From assembly GCF_963422355.1 (NCBI RefSeq), contig NC_085093.1:5256018-5320017 (forward strand): 64,000 nucleotides of DNA, given 5' to 3'. A program made the position numbers and the translations under genes. Numbering within the stretch: position 1 is the first letter of the stretch; every line of letters starts with the position of its first letter. This DNA is from Corticium candelabrum (lineage: Eukaryota; Porifera; Homoscleromorpha; Homosclerophorida; Plakinidae). Below, in pieces: positions 15,001-23,329 of the stretch. A model generated the notes under the pieces. That model did no database searches and was not told the DNA's origin. It saw nothing but the letters and a program-made list of their open reading frames with translations.

Positions 15001-16111
15001 CCCAGACCATCTTGGTAACAAAGCCTCCAGTGCTAATAACCTATTGCATCTGAAGTCAATATTTCCGAACCACCCTGGCTGTTTTCTCACGATGTCGTCG
15101 TACTTCCGATACACTCCTACACAGTACAGGCTTGTGAATCACTCAAAATACAGTTATCATTGATATTAGAATCAGTATGCGTCATTTATCAGGGCCAGCC
15201 GCAGGGTGGACTAGATGGGCTAAGGTTTACCCAACTTTTCTTTTGAAAATGGGACTTCCCAACAGGCTTTTGGCAAGAACTTCCGAAATATGAATTCAAA
15301 GAATTAAATAAATTAGCTATCTTTCACATTTGTTGTGGGCGGGTTTGGCCAAGTAAGAAACAGCCCCAACATCTGAATTGCGCCACCGGCCTTGTGTATA
15401 CGAACACATCACGAAGTTGTACAGTATTTATAATTTTATTAATTTAAGTTAACCTGATGCTTGTCCTTTCAATGCTTCAGGAATTACTAAAACCCTGTTA
15501 ACGATACCACGGTCCCATCCAGGTGCAACGAATTCGTATTCTGGCTTGGTCGAGACTTTCTTCCTCTTTTCGTGCCTTGGAACAACGACATACTTATATG
15601 GCATAGGTTTTCGCGTGATGGCAGTTGGTATGGTGCAACTTCCTCTTATTCTTATGTGTCTGGTGTTTCCAACATACCTATAAACGAGCCAATTTATATT
15701 AGTTGCATACATATACTCAGCTATACTTATATCAATATATCCAACATAATGCACTAACTCAAGAGCCTCCATGTCTACGCAATTCCAATTCCAATCTCCC
15801 AATTCAGGAGTTCCAAAGCGAATGTGAACTCCTTTGTCTTGCTGGTTTAGATCTAACTTCCATTCATCATGAATAACACCATGAAACTCTACGTCAACTC
15901 CAGGACAATTATGAAAATGATCTGGAGGTGGAGTGGCAGACTTCACTTTATCTGTACTCGAAGCATCGTTTGTCTGAGAATCCGAACTTCAATAGAGAAA
16001 TAAAGAAACAGCATACAATAATCAAAATCATTCAAATCTGCCACATATTACATAATACCGTTTGGCTCCAGATTCATAAATAGCCTTGCTGTCAGAAATC
16101 TCACTTGTAGT
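1..16111 (-). CDS. RNF213: RNF213-like giant AAA+ ATPase / E3 ubiquitin ligase, copy A (3' end beyond window)
   Basis: This is an orthologue-like copy of RNF213, a dynein-like AAA+ ATPase fused to an E3 ubiquitin ligase. Order from the 5' end: CBM20-like exons, N-terminal stalk, UBA-like segment, AAA core with two P-loops, RING, RZ finger, C-terminal region. I traced 36 exons by splice sites and phase. From the 5' end they include 16059-16111, 15717-15986, 15454-15677, 14827-15116, 14520-14758, 11877-12769, 10976-11302, 4096-10914, 2955-3140 (RING), 1061-1095 plus 920-1002 (RZ) and 1-110. No stop or frameshift was seen. Exon lengths match copy B except for multiples of 3. The initiating exon upstream of 16111 was not found, and the 3' end lies left of base 1. 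Vertebrate RNF213 is about 5200 residues; about 4700 are covered here. Family assignment is firm; the cellular role is inferred from vertebrates. Confidence 0.93.
436..863 (-). CDS. RNF213: RNF213-A exons after the RZ finger
   Basis: Two exons, 710-863 and 436-628, encode the segment that follows the RZ finger. The correct frame contains GHILGPTNRRSQDPTPERS (read on the minus strand), which resembles the post-RZ region of RNF213 proteins. A longer overlapping frame over 415-897 is open only because it reads through the intron. The 436-628 exon encodes a helical segment including RDLPDFFWSHFELDARLF. Phases (2 to 0, then 0 to 1) agree with copy B. Confidence 0.8.
920..1095 (-). CDS. RNF213: RZ-type zinc finger exons of RNF213-A
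   Basis: Exon 1061-1095 encodes CRNGHPYLVTN and exon 920-1002 encodes CGQPVVNLLCPDCGETIG. Joined across a 58-bp intron they give the C-x3-H ... C-x2-C arrangement of the RZ finger, seen in RNF213 and NFX1-type proteins (the GHPY and CPDCG signatures). In vertebrate RNF213 this finger is required for ubiquitin transfer and for LPS ubiquitylation; that role is family knowledge. The intron splitting the finger sits at the identical place in copy B. Confidence 0.88.
2955..3140 (-). CDS. RNF213: RING finger exon of RNF213-A
   Basis: The exon encodes CTICFYQWESRNPVKLPCKH followed by IFCQVC and, further on, CPLC. All eight zinc ligands of a C3HC4 RING are present. The acceptor is the second of two candidate AG sites, chosen because only it keeps phase 2 with the preceding exon 3206-3309; copy B behaves the same way. 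The RING follows the AAA core, as in vertebrate RNF213. Confidence 0.93.
4096..10914 (-). CDS. RNF213: 6.8-kb exon of RNF213-A: UBA-like segment, AAA core
   Basis: A single uninterrupted exon of 6819 bases (2273 codons), bounded by a TTATAG acceptor and a GAAATGAAG/GTG donor. It carries two classical P-loops. The first is GETGCGKT near 8250-8272 with Walker B VLFFDEAN. The second is GKPGSSKS near 7160-7183 with Walker B CVVLDEVG and a sensor-like FVGLSNW. These match AAA3 and AAA4 of RNF213, the ATP-binding units of its six-unit ring. An exon this long in an otherwise intron-rich gene (35 other traced exons, all under 0.9 kb) is striking. It is 9 bases longer than the copy B exon. Confidence 0.93.
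10325..10435 (-). other. UBA-like domain inside RNF213-A
   Basis: The encoded segment DIRHITEMGFSRESAIVALN, continuing with NANNRDLNRAVAYCIDH, has the MGF loop and three-helix pattern of a ubiquitin-associated (UBA) domain. It lies between the stalk and the AAA core. UBA domains bind ubiquitin. I do not recall a UBA being annotated in vertebrate RNF213, so it may be an invertebrate addition or an unrecognised family feature. Confidence 0.7.
10976..15116 (-). CDS. RNF213: N-terminal stalk exons of RNF213-A
   Basis: Thirteen exons precede the large exon: 14827-15116, 14520-14758, 14234-14446, 13971-14172, 13834-13901, 13422-13776, 13261-13359, 13087-13203, 12821-13028, 11877-12769, 11655-11814, 11366-11586 and 10976-11302. 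They encode an alpha-helical region without sharp motifs, corresponding by position to the stalk of RNF213. The phase chain is unbroken. Only 14827-15116 (6 shorter) and 14234-14446 (3 shorter) differ in length from copy B. Confidence 0.85.
15190..15397. mobile_element. candidate small hAT-type MITE in an RNF213-A intron
   Basis: The intron between exons 15454-15677 and 14827-15116 contains about 200 bases absent from the matching intron of copy B. It starts CAGGGCCAGC and ends with GCCGGCCTTG-like sequence, giving imperfect inverted ends CARGGCCRG. No clear 8-bp target duplication is visible. It contains no coding sequence. Confidence 0.35.
15454..16111 (-). CDS. RNF213: CBM20-like N-terminal exons of RNF213-A
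   Basis: Exons 16059-16111, 15717-15986 and 15454-15677 encode a beta-rich segment with VEFHGVIHDEWKLDLN, VHIRFGTPELGDWNW and MPYKYVVV. The FG-x-ELGDWNW and YKYVV elements resemble carbohydrate-binding module family 20, the glycan-binding domain placed at the N terminus of RNF213. The phase-2 donor GCTGA/GTATATG was chosen because it is the only one that restores the YVGNT frame. The first coding exon lies further upstream and was not identified. Confidence 0.75.
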
Positions 16112-16985
16112 CTATTAACAACAAAAAAACAGTAAATATTTATTAATATATTCATAAAAATTCTTACCAAGATTGCAATCAGTGACAAACAATGTCGTAT
16201 CACAATTCGTTATTTAACTGTTGATTATCTACTACGCCGATAGACGCCATTCCCAAACTGAGCAAAGTAAATCTGTCAGCCGTGTCAAGAAAGATTCTGC
16301 ATGAGCTGTTCTATCAACAGGCGTAAAACTACCGAGCCAGAACAGAACAAAACGAACAAACCTTGCTAGCGTTTTAATTAAGTACTAATGTTTCTAATGT
16401 GTTGTGTAGCAAGTGCCATCAATATAACAATGACTACTCCGCCCCACATCTTTGGCGTCATCTACGGTAGAAACCACAAGAGGCTGATACGGGGGAGCTG
16501 GACCTGATGACTGGCCACTTCCCTTTGTGTTAGAGTTTTGAACACAACCTCGTACAAAGTATTGTATTTGTACATATACCTTAAATTTAAACTGAATACA
16601 AAGCACTTCCTTTTACTTTGATATATTTGATTTCTGTTATCATACAATAAGCACAAGGACGGCACATCCTTCTAGGGTGTTTACAGCAAAATGTCTTGTA
16701 TACTGTCTTTACACTAAGTGGATGTCAAAACTGAAGTGCTAGAATACCTACGTTGCCTAGTCTCATGCAAGTCATAGTGGTACAAAGCCAGGTACATGTA
16801 TGCACTTGTCTGATGCAAGAAAATGACCTTTCTGCTTCAGCACTAAAGGCCCGTATCCACAATTTCCTTGATTGAGTTTCCAAACATTAATGGCAACAAG
16901 ACAAATTTAATATCAATAACGCAGCGCGCTACGAGTCTTAGCTAATTCAAGCGTGTTATTCCATAGCATCAATGATCTAACAATT
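16112..16985. other. upstream flank of RNF213-A, no gene seen
   Basis: This AT-rich stretch should contain the promoter and 5' exon(s) of RNF213-A. Short open frames exist, but none could be joined in phase to exon 16059-16111 with an ATG. No repeat or motif stands out. Confidence 0.4.
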
Positions 16986-17745
16986 TTCTTAGGGTTACAG
17001 TTGTAACGGTTAGGGAGAAAGTTGTGAGGGTTAGAAATTAAGTTGCCATGGTTAGGATTAAAGTTGTTAGGGTTAGAGTTAGATTTGTGTGTGTTAGGGA
17101 CAAAGTTGAGAGTAGGGGCTAAAGTTGTAAGAGTTATGGTTAGAGTTGTGAGGATTAGGGTTAGAGTTGTGAGAGTTAAGGTTAGATTTGTAAAGGGGAA
17201 TTTAGAGTTAGAGTTGCCAGAATCAAGGTTAGAGATGTGAAAGTTAAGGGTAATGTTGTGAGCGTTAGGGCTAAAGTTGTGAGGGTTAGGGCTACATTTG
17301 CGAGGGTTAGGGCTAAACTTTAGAGGGTTAGAGCTAAAGTTGTAAAGGTTAGGATTAGAGTTGTGAAAGTTAACGCTAATGTTGTAAGAGTTAGGACTAA
17401 AATTGTGAGGGTTAGGGCTACATTTGCGAGGGTTAGGGCTAACCTTTGTAGGGTTAGAGCTAAAGCTATAAAGGTTAGGATTAGAGTTGCGAAGGTTTGG
17501 TTTAGTCCTCACAACTCTAACCCCTTATCATCACAACTCTAATCCTAATCCTCACAAATTTTAGCCGTAACTCTCATATATGTAGCCGTAACCCTCACAA
17601 CTTTAGTTCTATTCCTCACAAGCTTAGCCCTAAACCTTCACAACTCTAACCCTCACAAACTTAACCCTGACCATCACCCAAACTATCACAACTCTAACCC
17701 CCAATCTTCACAACTTAAACGTATGGTTATACTTGTGAGGATTAA
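16986..17745. repeat. TTAGGG-like minisatellite, switching orientation at about 17510
   Basis: From 16986 to about 17505 the plus strand repeats variants of GTTAGGGTTAGAGTTGTGA with spacing near 20-22 bases. From about 17510 to 17745 the complementary form (CCCTAA-like, CACAACTCTAACCC) follows. The unit contains the metazoan telomere hexamer but is degenerate and longer than 6 bases. It is best described as an interstitial telomere-like minisatellite forming an inverted pair. An open frame of 199 codons across it on the minus strand reflects the repeat, not a gene. Confidence 0.75.
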
Positions 17746-19382
17746 GGCTGAGTTGTTAGCTAAACTACATGCCTGAAATGAATCCTTTAGCAGTCGTGCT
17801 AATAGTGACTCGCGTTAACAGTACAAGTGACGCACACCTCCTGTGGGCTTCCGGGACATCTGGAAACATGCCTGCATGGGCACGCCATTGAGATAGAACG
17901 AAAAGTAATTCTCGAACATAAGGCATCATCATCGGTGCTCAAACTTGTGTTATGGATTTTGTCTCAGTAATCCCATTGCAGTGCTGCTTCCAACTGATAA
18001 GTTCACTGTCCAAGTTATCCTCTGTCGGTATCAGCTGTTCGGTCCCCTTTAGATGTCTAAATTTCTACCGTTTCTTCTAAACTTTCCTTTGGTAGTGACC
18101 TCTGGTATTAAAACCCAGAGTTGAAAGTGCGGTCTTTATCGTTTGCAAAAATAAACTCAAGTTCAGAAGCATGGAGTCCAAAAACAAATTGTCAGTTTTA
18201 CTCTACAGCTGACCGCTCCCTTCAGCAAAATTCCGGCCAGTCCCTTACCACGTCACAATATGCAGCAGTTGTACGTACATTCCGTCGTTAGCACTCTTAG
18301 TAAAAGGCCACTTGTCGACAGATTAGACGAAATTTCTTCACCATCCTTTCAAAAGGTATTGCACCGAGTTATATGAGAAACTTCACATGAGCAGTGGGAA
18401 CCGGGCTAAAGATGGTCAGCACGGGTCGGCTCGCTTTTGAAAGGTTGTGCAAACGAGGGAGGGCCCAGCCGCGCTGGAATGGTCTACCTCCAACTGCAGT
18501 GCCTGCACGGTAGGCTCGGCTCGGGTCGGTTCGCATTTCTATATACTGCATGAAGGGCAACTAACTGCAGAACTGTATAGACTCTCACTTAGCCAGACCA
18601 TTACTCTCATGCTCGCGTAGCCATACCTTTGATGCAGCGTCTAGCACAAGCGTTTCTGACGTACCCGAGACCGTAAGTAGCAAACGTGGAGTTGCAAGAG
18701 ATACACATGCTAGGTGAAGCTGGTTCGCTTTTTCTGAACGCTATGTGAACAGAAAGCGGGCTCGGTTCGACTCGGCCCGGTTTGAAAAGAGGCTTGTGTG
18801 GAAAGGATATATAGTAGAGATGTACTGAAGCAGCGTAGGAACATAGATTTGGTCGAGAGGCACAAATTTGCCTAAAAGGGCGTGTCTCTGCACAACAATG
18901 CTAGGTAAATGTATATTATTTGTTTATCACATATTATATGCATGTAACGAAGCGAAAGACAGAAAAACAACATTAATTATTAATTAGTAATTATCACTAT
19001 AGAGTTACGTCAATGTTATTATTTTATACGTCTGTCATCATTGTATACTATAAGATCACTTGACGACTGGAAAGGTTGAGGGGTCACGTGCCCGAAGTGC
19101 CCTGCATGGTCCCGACTCCTATGTGTATCAGTAATATTATTGTATCAATTCAATATTGAGTTCTCTAAGCTGATCTCTTCTGAGATGATAGCCTACTCCG
19201 CAACAGCTGTTTCTGAAATTGGCTGTATCCATTCTAATGACGGTCCATAGCAATCCCAATCCCATGTCTTTTCTTTGCAACTAATAGGGTCTTCTGCTGA
19301 CTGGAAATCTCATCCCACAATGTACACATAAATTGGACTGACACACGTCATACGAAAGGCATATATAACCGTTTAAAATTTA
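17746..19382. other. intergenic stretch, possible non-autonomous element at 18393-18792
   Basis: No gene was recognised. A GC-richer patch from about 18393 to 18792 begins AACCGGGCTA and ends with CGGCCCGGTTT, an imperfect inverted pair, with further GGTCGGCTCG / CTCGGTTCGACTCGG elements inside. It may be a small DNA transposon relic. The remainder shows no structure. Confidence 0.3.
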
Positions 19383-19453
19383 CACACACGCGCGCACTCG
19401 TGTACACATGTAAGCGCACGCTTACGCTCACGCAAAAGCTTGCACATCATACA

Positions 19454-19489
<36 letters not shown>

Positions 19490-19520
19490 CACTCACACAC
19501 AAACACACACACACACACAC

Positions 19521-19608
<88 letters not shown>

Positions 19609-19609
19609 C
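19383..19609. repeat. CA / CACG microsatellite
   Basis: Runs of ACGC (about 19453-19490) pass into long CA runs with occasional CG and AA interruptions. Open frames on both strands here are low-complexity artefacts. The block ends about 130 bases beyond the 3' end of S-left. Confidence 0.95.
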
Positions 19610-19736
19610 CTGTTACCATGCAGCAAAAAATAACACATCAGCTATATCACGTCCTTTGATTACTATTATTATGGATGCACAAGGAAGCAAAAGCAGCTGA
19701 TTCCTAGCTGAGCTACAAAAACCAAAGAAGCAAACT

Positions 19737-22215
19737 CTAATACAACGTGTATACCTTGCTTGAATTCCCAGAAAGCTCATCTGTACTAACTTCAGCAGCA
19801 TTGTTTTTGCCAGATGCGACTGAATCACTACTATTCTGTGTTGATAACTGAGACACTCCAATCTCACCATGCTGAGCATTACAATCTGTACAGACATAAA
19901 TACAAGTTTGATATAAGACAGACACAGTGGTACAAACAATGCTTGTAACTACAATAGCAAACACTAGTATACTTCTCACCAAGTCCAGATGATACAGACC
20001 GTGCATCTTGGTTGCCAGAGGGTTGAACACTACGTGATTGAGTTAGATAGTCATCGTCTGCTTTGCCATTTTGTGAAACTGACCGTAGAGCTTGAACATT
20101 TGGTTTCTTGTTCTGGGTGTTTGACTCAACTTCTGAATGCTCCTTTGCTGTATCAGCGTGTGAAGACGGTGGTGTGCCCAACGGTCGTTTTGATCCTTTC
20201 TTTAGAATCGATGGAGGAAACATGCCCTCCTTGTTATTAAGAAGGCCCTTCCCTCGAATTTCGTTTGATTGATCCAAAACTATTATGATTTCATCTTTCT
20301 TGATAGTCAGGTCACCATCACTAAAAGAGAAACTTCAAACAAGACTCCAGAAAGAGCACACACCACCTTACGGTTCTCCATCATAAGCATTCAGTGCTTG
20401 ATAATCTGGCATGCTAGGACCAAGATCGTCAGTATCAGTATCTTCATGGGATTCTAGTAAACATTAAAAACAGGTAATAAAAACTAGACTTACTACAAAC
20501 AATTTAACACTGTTACCATCTTTCAACTTTGCACTTTCTTGCAAAAACTTATCAATCTCCTCTTGCTTCGTAAAGCCTGCTTTCTGTAGCAATTGTTCAG
20601 TGACAGCCGCAGCTGAAGAAAGATCTGTTACGCCAAGTTTACCAAGAGTACTATAAAAGTGGTAAAAGCCAATATGCTTCAGCCAAACAACCAAATCTTT
20701 ACTTTCCCAGTGACAAAAAGAACTGTCTATTGAACCTAAAGCCACAACGTTTTCAGCCTCCCCAGTTGTGGTTTCAATGAAAAATAATTGCTGTGAATTA
20801 TCAGCAGGTGGTTCATGTTGATCACAACTTGCTTCCAAAGATGATGGGTCTACTGTTAGAGACGGTTGGAGTTTGTGTTTAGAGATTGTCAAGTCAGACG
20901 TGGCTGCCTCATCATCTGCACTAGCAGCGACTGCCAATTGTTGAGAATCACGCACTGAAGGTTTCTGTTTGCCTTCAAACACACAAGATGGAAACCAACC
21001 TTCCTTCTGATTTACCGTACCTGTCCATCTATGCTCGTTTGACATGTCAGTCACTAGGACTTTGTCACCTCTCTCAATTGACAATTCGGAATCCCTAGAC
21101 AATAGATAATATTGACACTCAGAACAAAACGGAAGCAAAATTTGTATATGAAAATGATTAAGTATCTTTACTCTTTTTGATAATAGCTATGTTCAGGTGT
21201 ATATAGTTGACCCCTTGAATGTGATGCACCTGTAGAACCTTAGCAAGTGTCATGACTTAAAGTAATGTCTACAACTAATACACAGCAATATGATTACCCG
21301 ATTTCAACATACTGCTTGCCACAAGTAGTCTGTTTATGTTATCCTTTTTGATCCCTGCTCTTTCTAGTTCATTCCTGCTCACATGTGAAAGAGCTTTCAG
21401 ATCTTGTATCCCTGCTTCAGTGAGCAATTTGTAGCAGTCAGACAGCTGAACCTCTTTTAGCCACTGTTGCAACCTCGTCTGCTCCCTGTAAAAAACAAAC
21501 AAATGAAACAAAGGTAAAACACTTTCTCATCCATCATACCCTGTTGCTGTGAGATGAACAGCAAGGTCACTGATATTTCCAGTTTTGTGACTTGAAGCAG
21601 AGCTAACCTCCATGGCTACACCAACCTTTTCCTCTGCAAGCTTGGGCAACATTGGTTCCTCTGTAGCACCTGATGCAGTTGTCACTTGATCTGGATTGTT
21701 CCATCCCTCTGCATGCTCAAGCAACTTTGGTTCCTCTGTAGCATGTGATGCAGTAGTTCCTTGACCTCGATTGTCCTTTCCCTCCGCGAGCTCGAACAAC
21801 GTTAGTGCCTCTGCAGCACGTGATGCAGTTGTTGATTGATCAGCAATAACCGACTCAAATGTTTCCTTTGCAGTTGCCTCATCTGAAAGTGGGTGAAGAC
21901 TGCTGGCTGAAGCATTTGGTATTTCATTAAGAATGCTACATGGAAAGAAGACTTCCTTTTCATGTACAACTCCTTTCAATCTGTCCTTGTCACTTCTATC
22001 CAACACCACCACTAGGTCCCCTGCCTTATTTGTTACTTCACTGACACTAAAATGACATTTAGCAAGACATGCATTCACTAGCTGTCACGTCTTCAAATAG
22101 TTAGGTAGTCAAGTTTGACATACTCTGTCGCTTGGTAATCACAGTTGGCAGTAAGAATCGACGTGGGCACATACTGACCGCCTTCAGGTTTTACATCGAC
22201 TCTTTCTACGTCCAT
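19737..22215 (-). CDS. S-left: SAM/SH3 scaffold protein lacking its first SAM
   Basis: Eight exons give 664 residues: 22124-22215 (from the ATG), 21540-22046, 21298-21485, 21172-21229, 20517-21094, 20372-20453, 19980-20320 and 19737-19885. Order: degraded SH3, acidic repeat linker, SAM (exon 21298-21485, LQQWLKEVQLSDCYKLL), SH3 (LSIERGDKVLVTD ... HRWTG ... GWFPSCV), SAM (exon 20517-21094, VVWLKHIGFYHFYSTLG), SH3-like (YQALNAYDGEP ... MFPPSIL) and a Ser/Asn-rich tail. Exon sizes equal those of S-right, apart from exon 3 (45 shorter) and exon 8 (3 longer). In the first SH3 the conserved Trp is Leu (KDRLKG), so its peptide groove is probably damaged. A one-base loss just before the ATG detaches the ancestral first SAM exon. 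The protein may be functional as a shortened form; expression is unknown. Confidence 0.75.
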
Positions 22216-22287
22216 GATAGTTTACCTTGAACACATGATTAGTTAGCGGACGTGCGCGTCTACGCCACATGATGTCGTCCATCTTAC

Positions 22288-22443
22288 CAAATTTGAACGA
22301 GCTGTAAGTTGTCAAGTGTCTCAACTCTCTTGCCCTCTTCAATCCTCCTTCGTCAGGCGATCAGCAATTCGTCAGATAGCTATGGATATAGCGACTTAGT
22401 TGCAGCACTCCAGCAATGCAGTTTGCTCTAGCCAACTTTCCAT
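22288..22443 (-). pseudogene. relic of the first SAM exon of S-left
   Basis: The start codon context and MESWLEQTALLECC are readable, then an in-frame TAA follows. The exon is 22 bases shorter than the 178-base counterparts at 35281-35458 and 41236-41413. The donor GTAAGA at the end survives. The exon is therefore dead while the rest of S-left stays open. Confidence 0.75.
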
Positions 22444-22860
22444 ACGGTGATTCTGCCAGGAAAATAACCCGTATAATTAGAAGACGTGATATTTACATAC
22501 ACATGCAAAAGTTGGTATACGTTTGTACATGTTTCTTATATTGATGAAGTTAGATTAAGTTAACTTAATTAATAACAAGAAAACTTAGTTGTAGAATCTA
22601 TAGCTTACTGAGAATATTGAGACGTAGCTGGGAGACGTCCACAGAAAGAATCACGTGATGAAACCACACCTCCAATTTCCCGGCATTCTAAAGCTACACA
22701 AACTGCGTTGTTAACTTATAAACATTTACTAAATTTTTTATTATAGGCTATACTAATACATTCGCATCCACGCGGATTGAGGTCTACTCGCATGCAGAAT
22801 TAAAACATACGGGAAATCCTAGCAAGGTTGTGCTTTACAAAGCCTACACGAGTCTATACA
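22444..22860. promoter_or_regulatory. bidirectional promoter region, S-left / K-left
   Basis: This is the intergenic space between the divergent first exons of S-left and K-left. At about 22643-22680 it carries AGAAAGAATCACGTGATG then CCACACCTCCAAT. This is the reverse complement of the block found in the other two K/S promoters (inverted CCAAT box, GGYGTGG, TCACGTGA, TTCTTTCT). Confidence 0.55.
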
Positions 22861-23329
22861 ATGGCTGCAGCAAGTCACCCGACGCTGTTTCAGTCAGATA
22901 ACTTCAGTCTATGACACATATAATGACTGCATTGTTTCAGGCACCTTTGGCTATGCCTAGTGATTTCGCTTGATGATAGATATCTAAATATATGCATGAT
23001 CGAGAGATTCTAGTCAACAAGTTGCCATAGATACTGTCTCTGCGCCTAGGAGACTGAAACCTAGCACTACGTGAGTTTATGCACTGATTATTGCCATTAT
23101 GCGATTGTATTGGAATATGTAGAAAATAGGGATTTGGAGAGCATGTTCCTGTTAGAGGAACGTATGTAATCATCGTGAAATAGGAGAAAGTGGAGCTGCT
23201 GAGTTTGGAAATTGCAAAGGGATGAATTTCTTACGCAGTCTCAATCCTTCAATTATACACAGAGACTTGAAAACAGCCAAAGTTTAATCTGATTGCACTT
23301 TAAGCTAACAATACTCCTGTAAGGTCACG

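Larger units (their letters stand above)
1..22443. repeat. left arm of large inverted duplication
   Basis: This arm holds RNF213-A and S-left in minus orientation. The same two genes occur in the same order, in plus orientation, in 41236-64000. Mirror positions add up to about 63.1-63.7 kb along the whole arm: the 5' edge of the large RNF213 exon is 10914 in A and 52199 in B, and the last exons of S-left and S-right are also mirrored. Coding exons align almost residue for residue. Intergenic spacers differ and carry different repeats, so the duplication is not recent or has not been kept uniform outside exons. Confidence 0.85.

Noticed and set aside
16913..17512. 199-codon Asn/Pro/Ser-rich frame
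   Set aside because: It is produced by the TTAGGG-like minisatellite and has no domain, promoter or partner in the other arm.
16986..17745. True telomere end
   Set aside because: The repeats are degenerate, longer than 6 bases, interrupted, reverse direction and have genes on both sides.
19400..19700. His/Thr-rich and Cys/Val-rich open frames
   Set aside because: They are translations of CA/TG microsatellites. The same applies at 28424-28801, 28956-29387 and 45920-46231.
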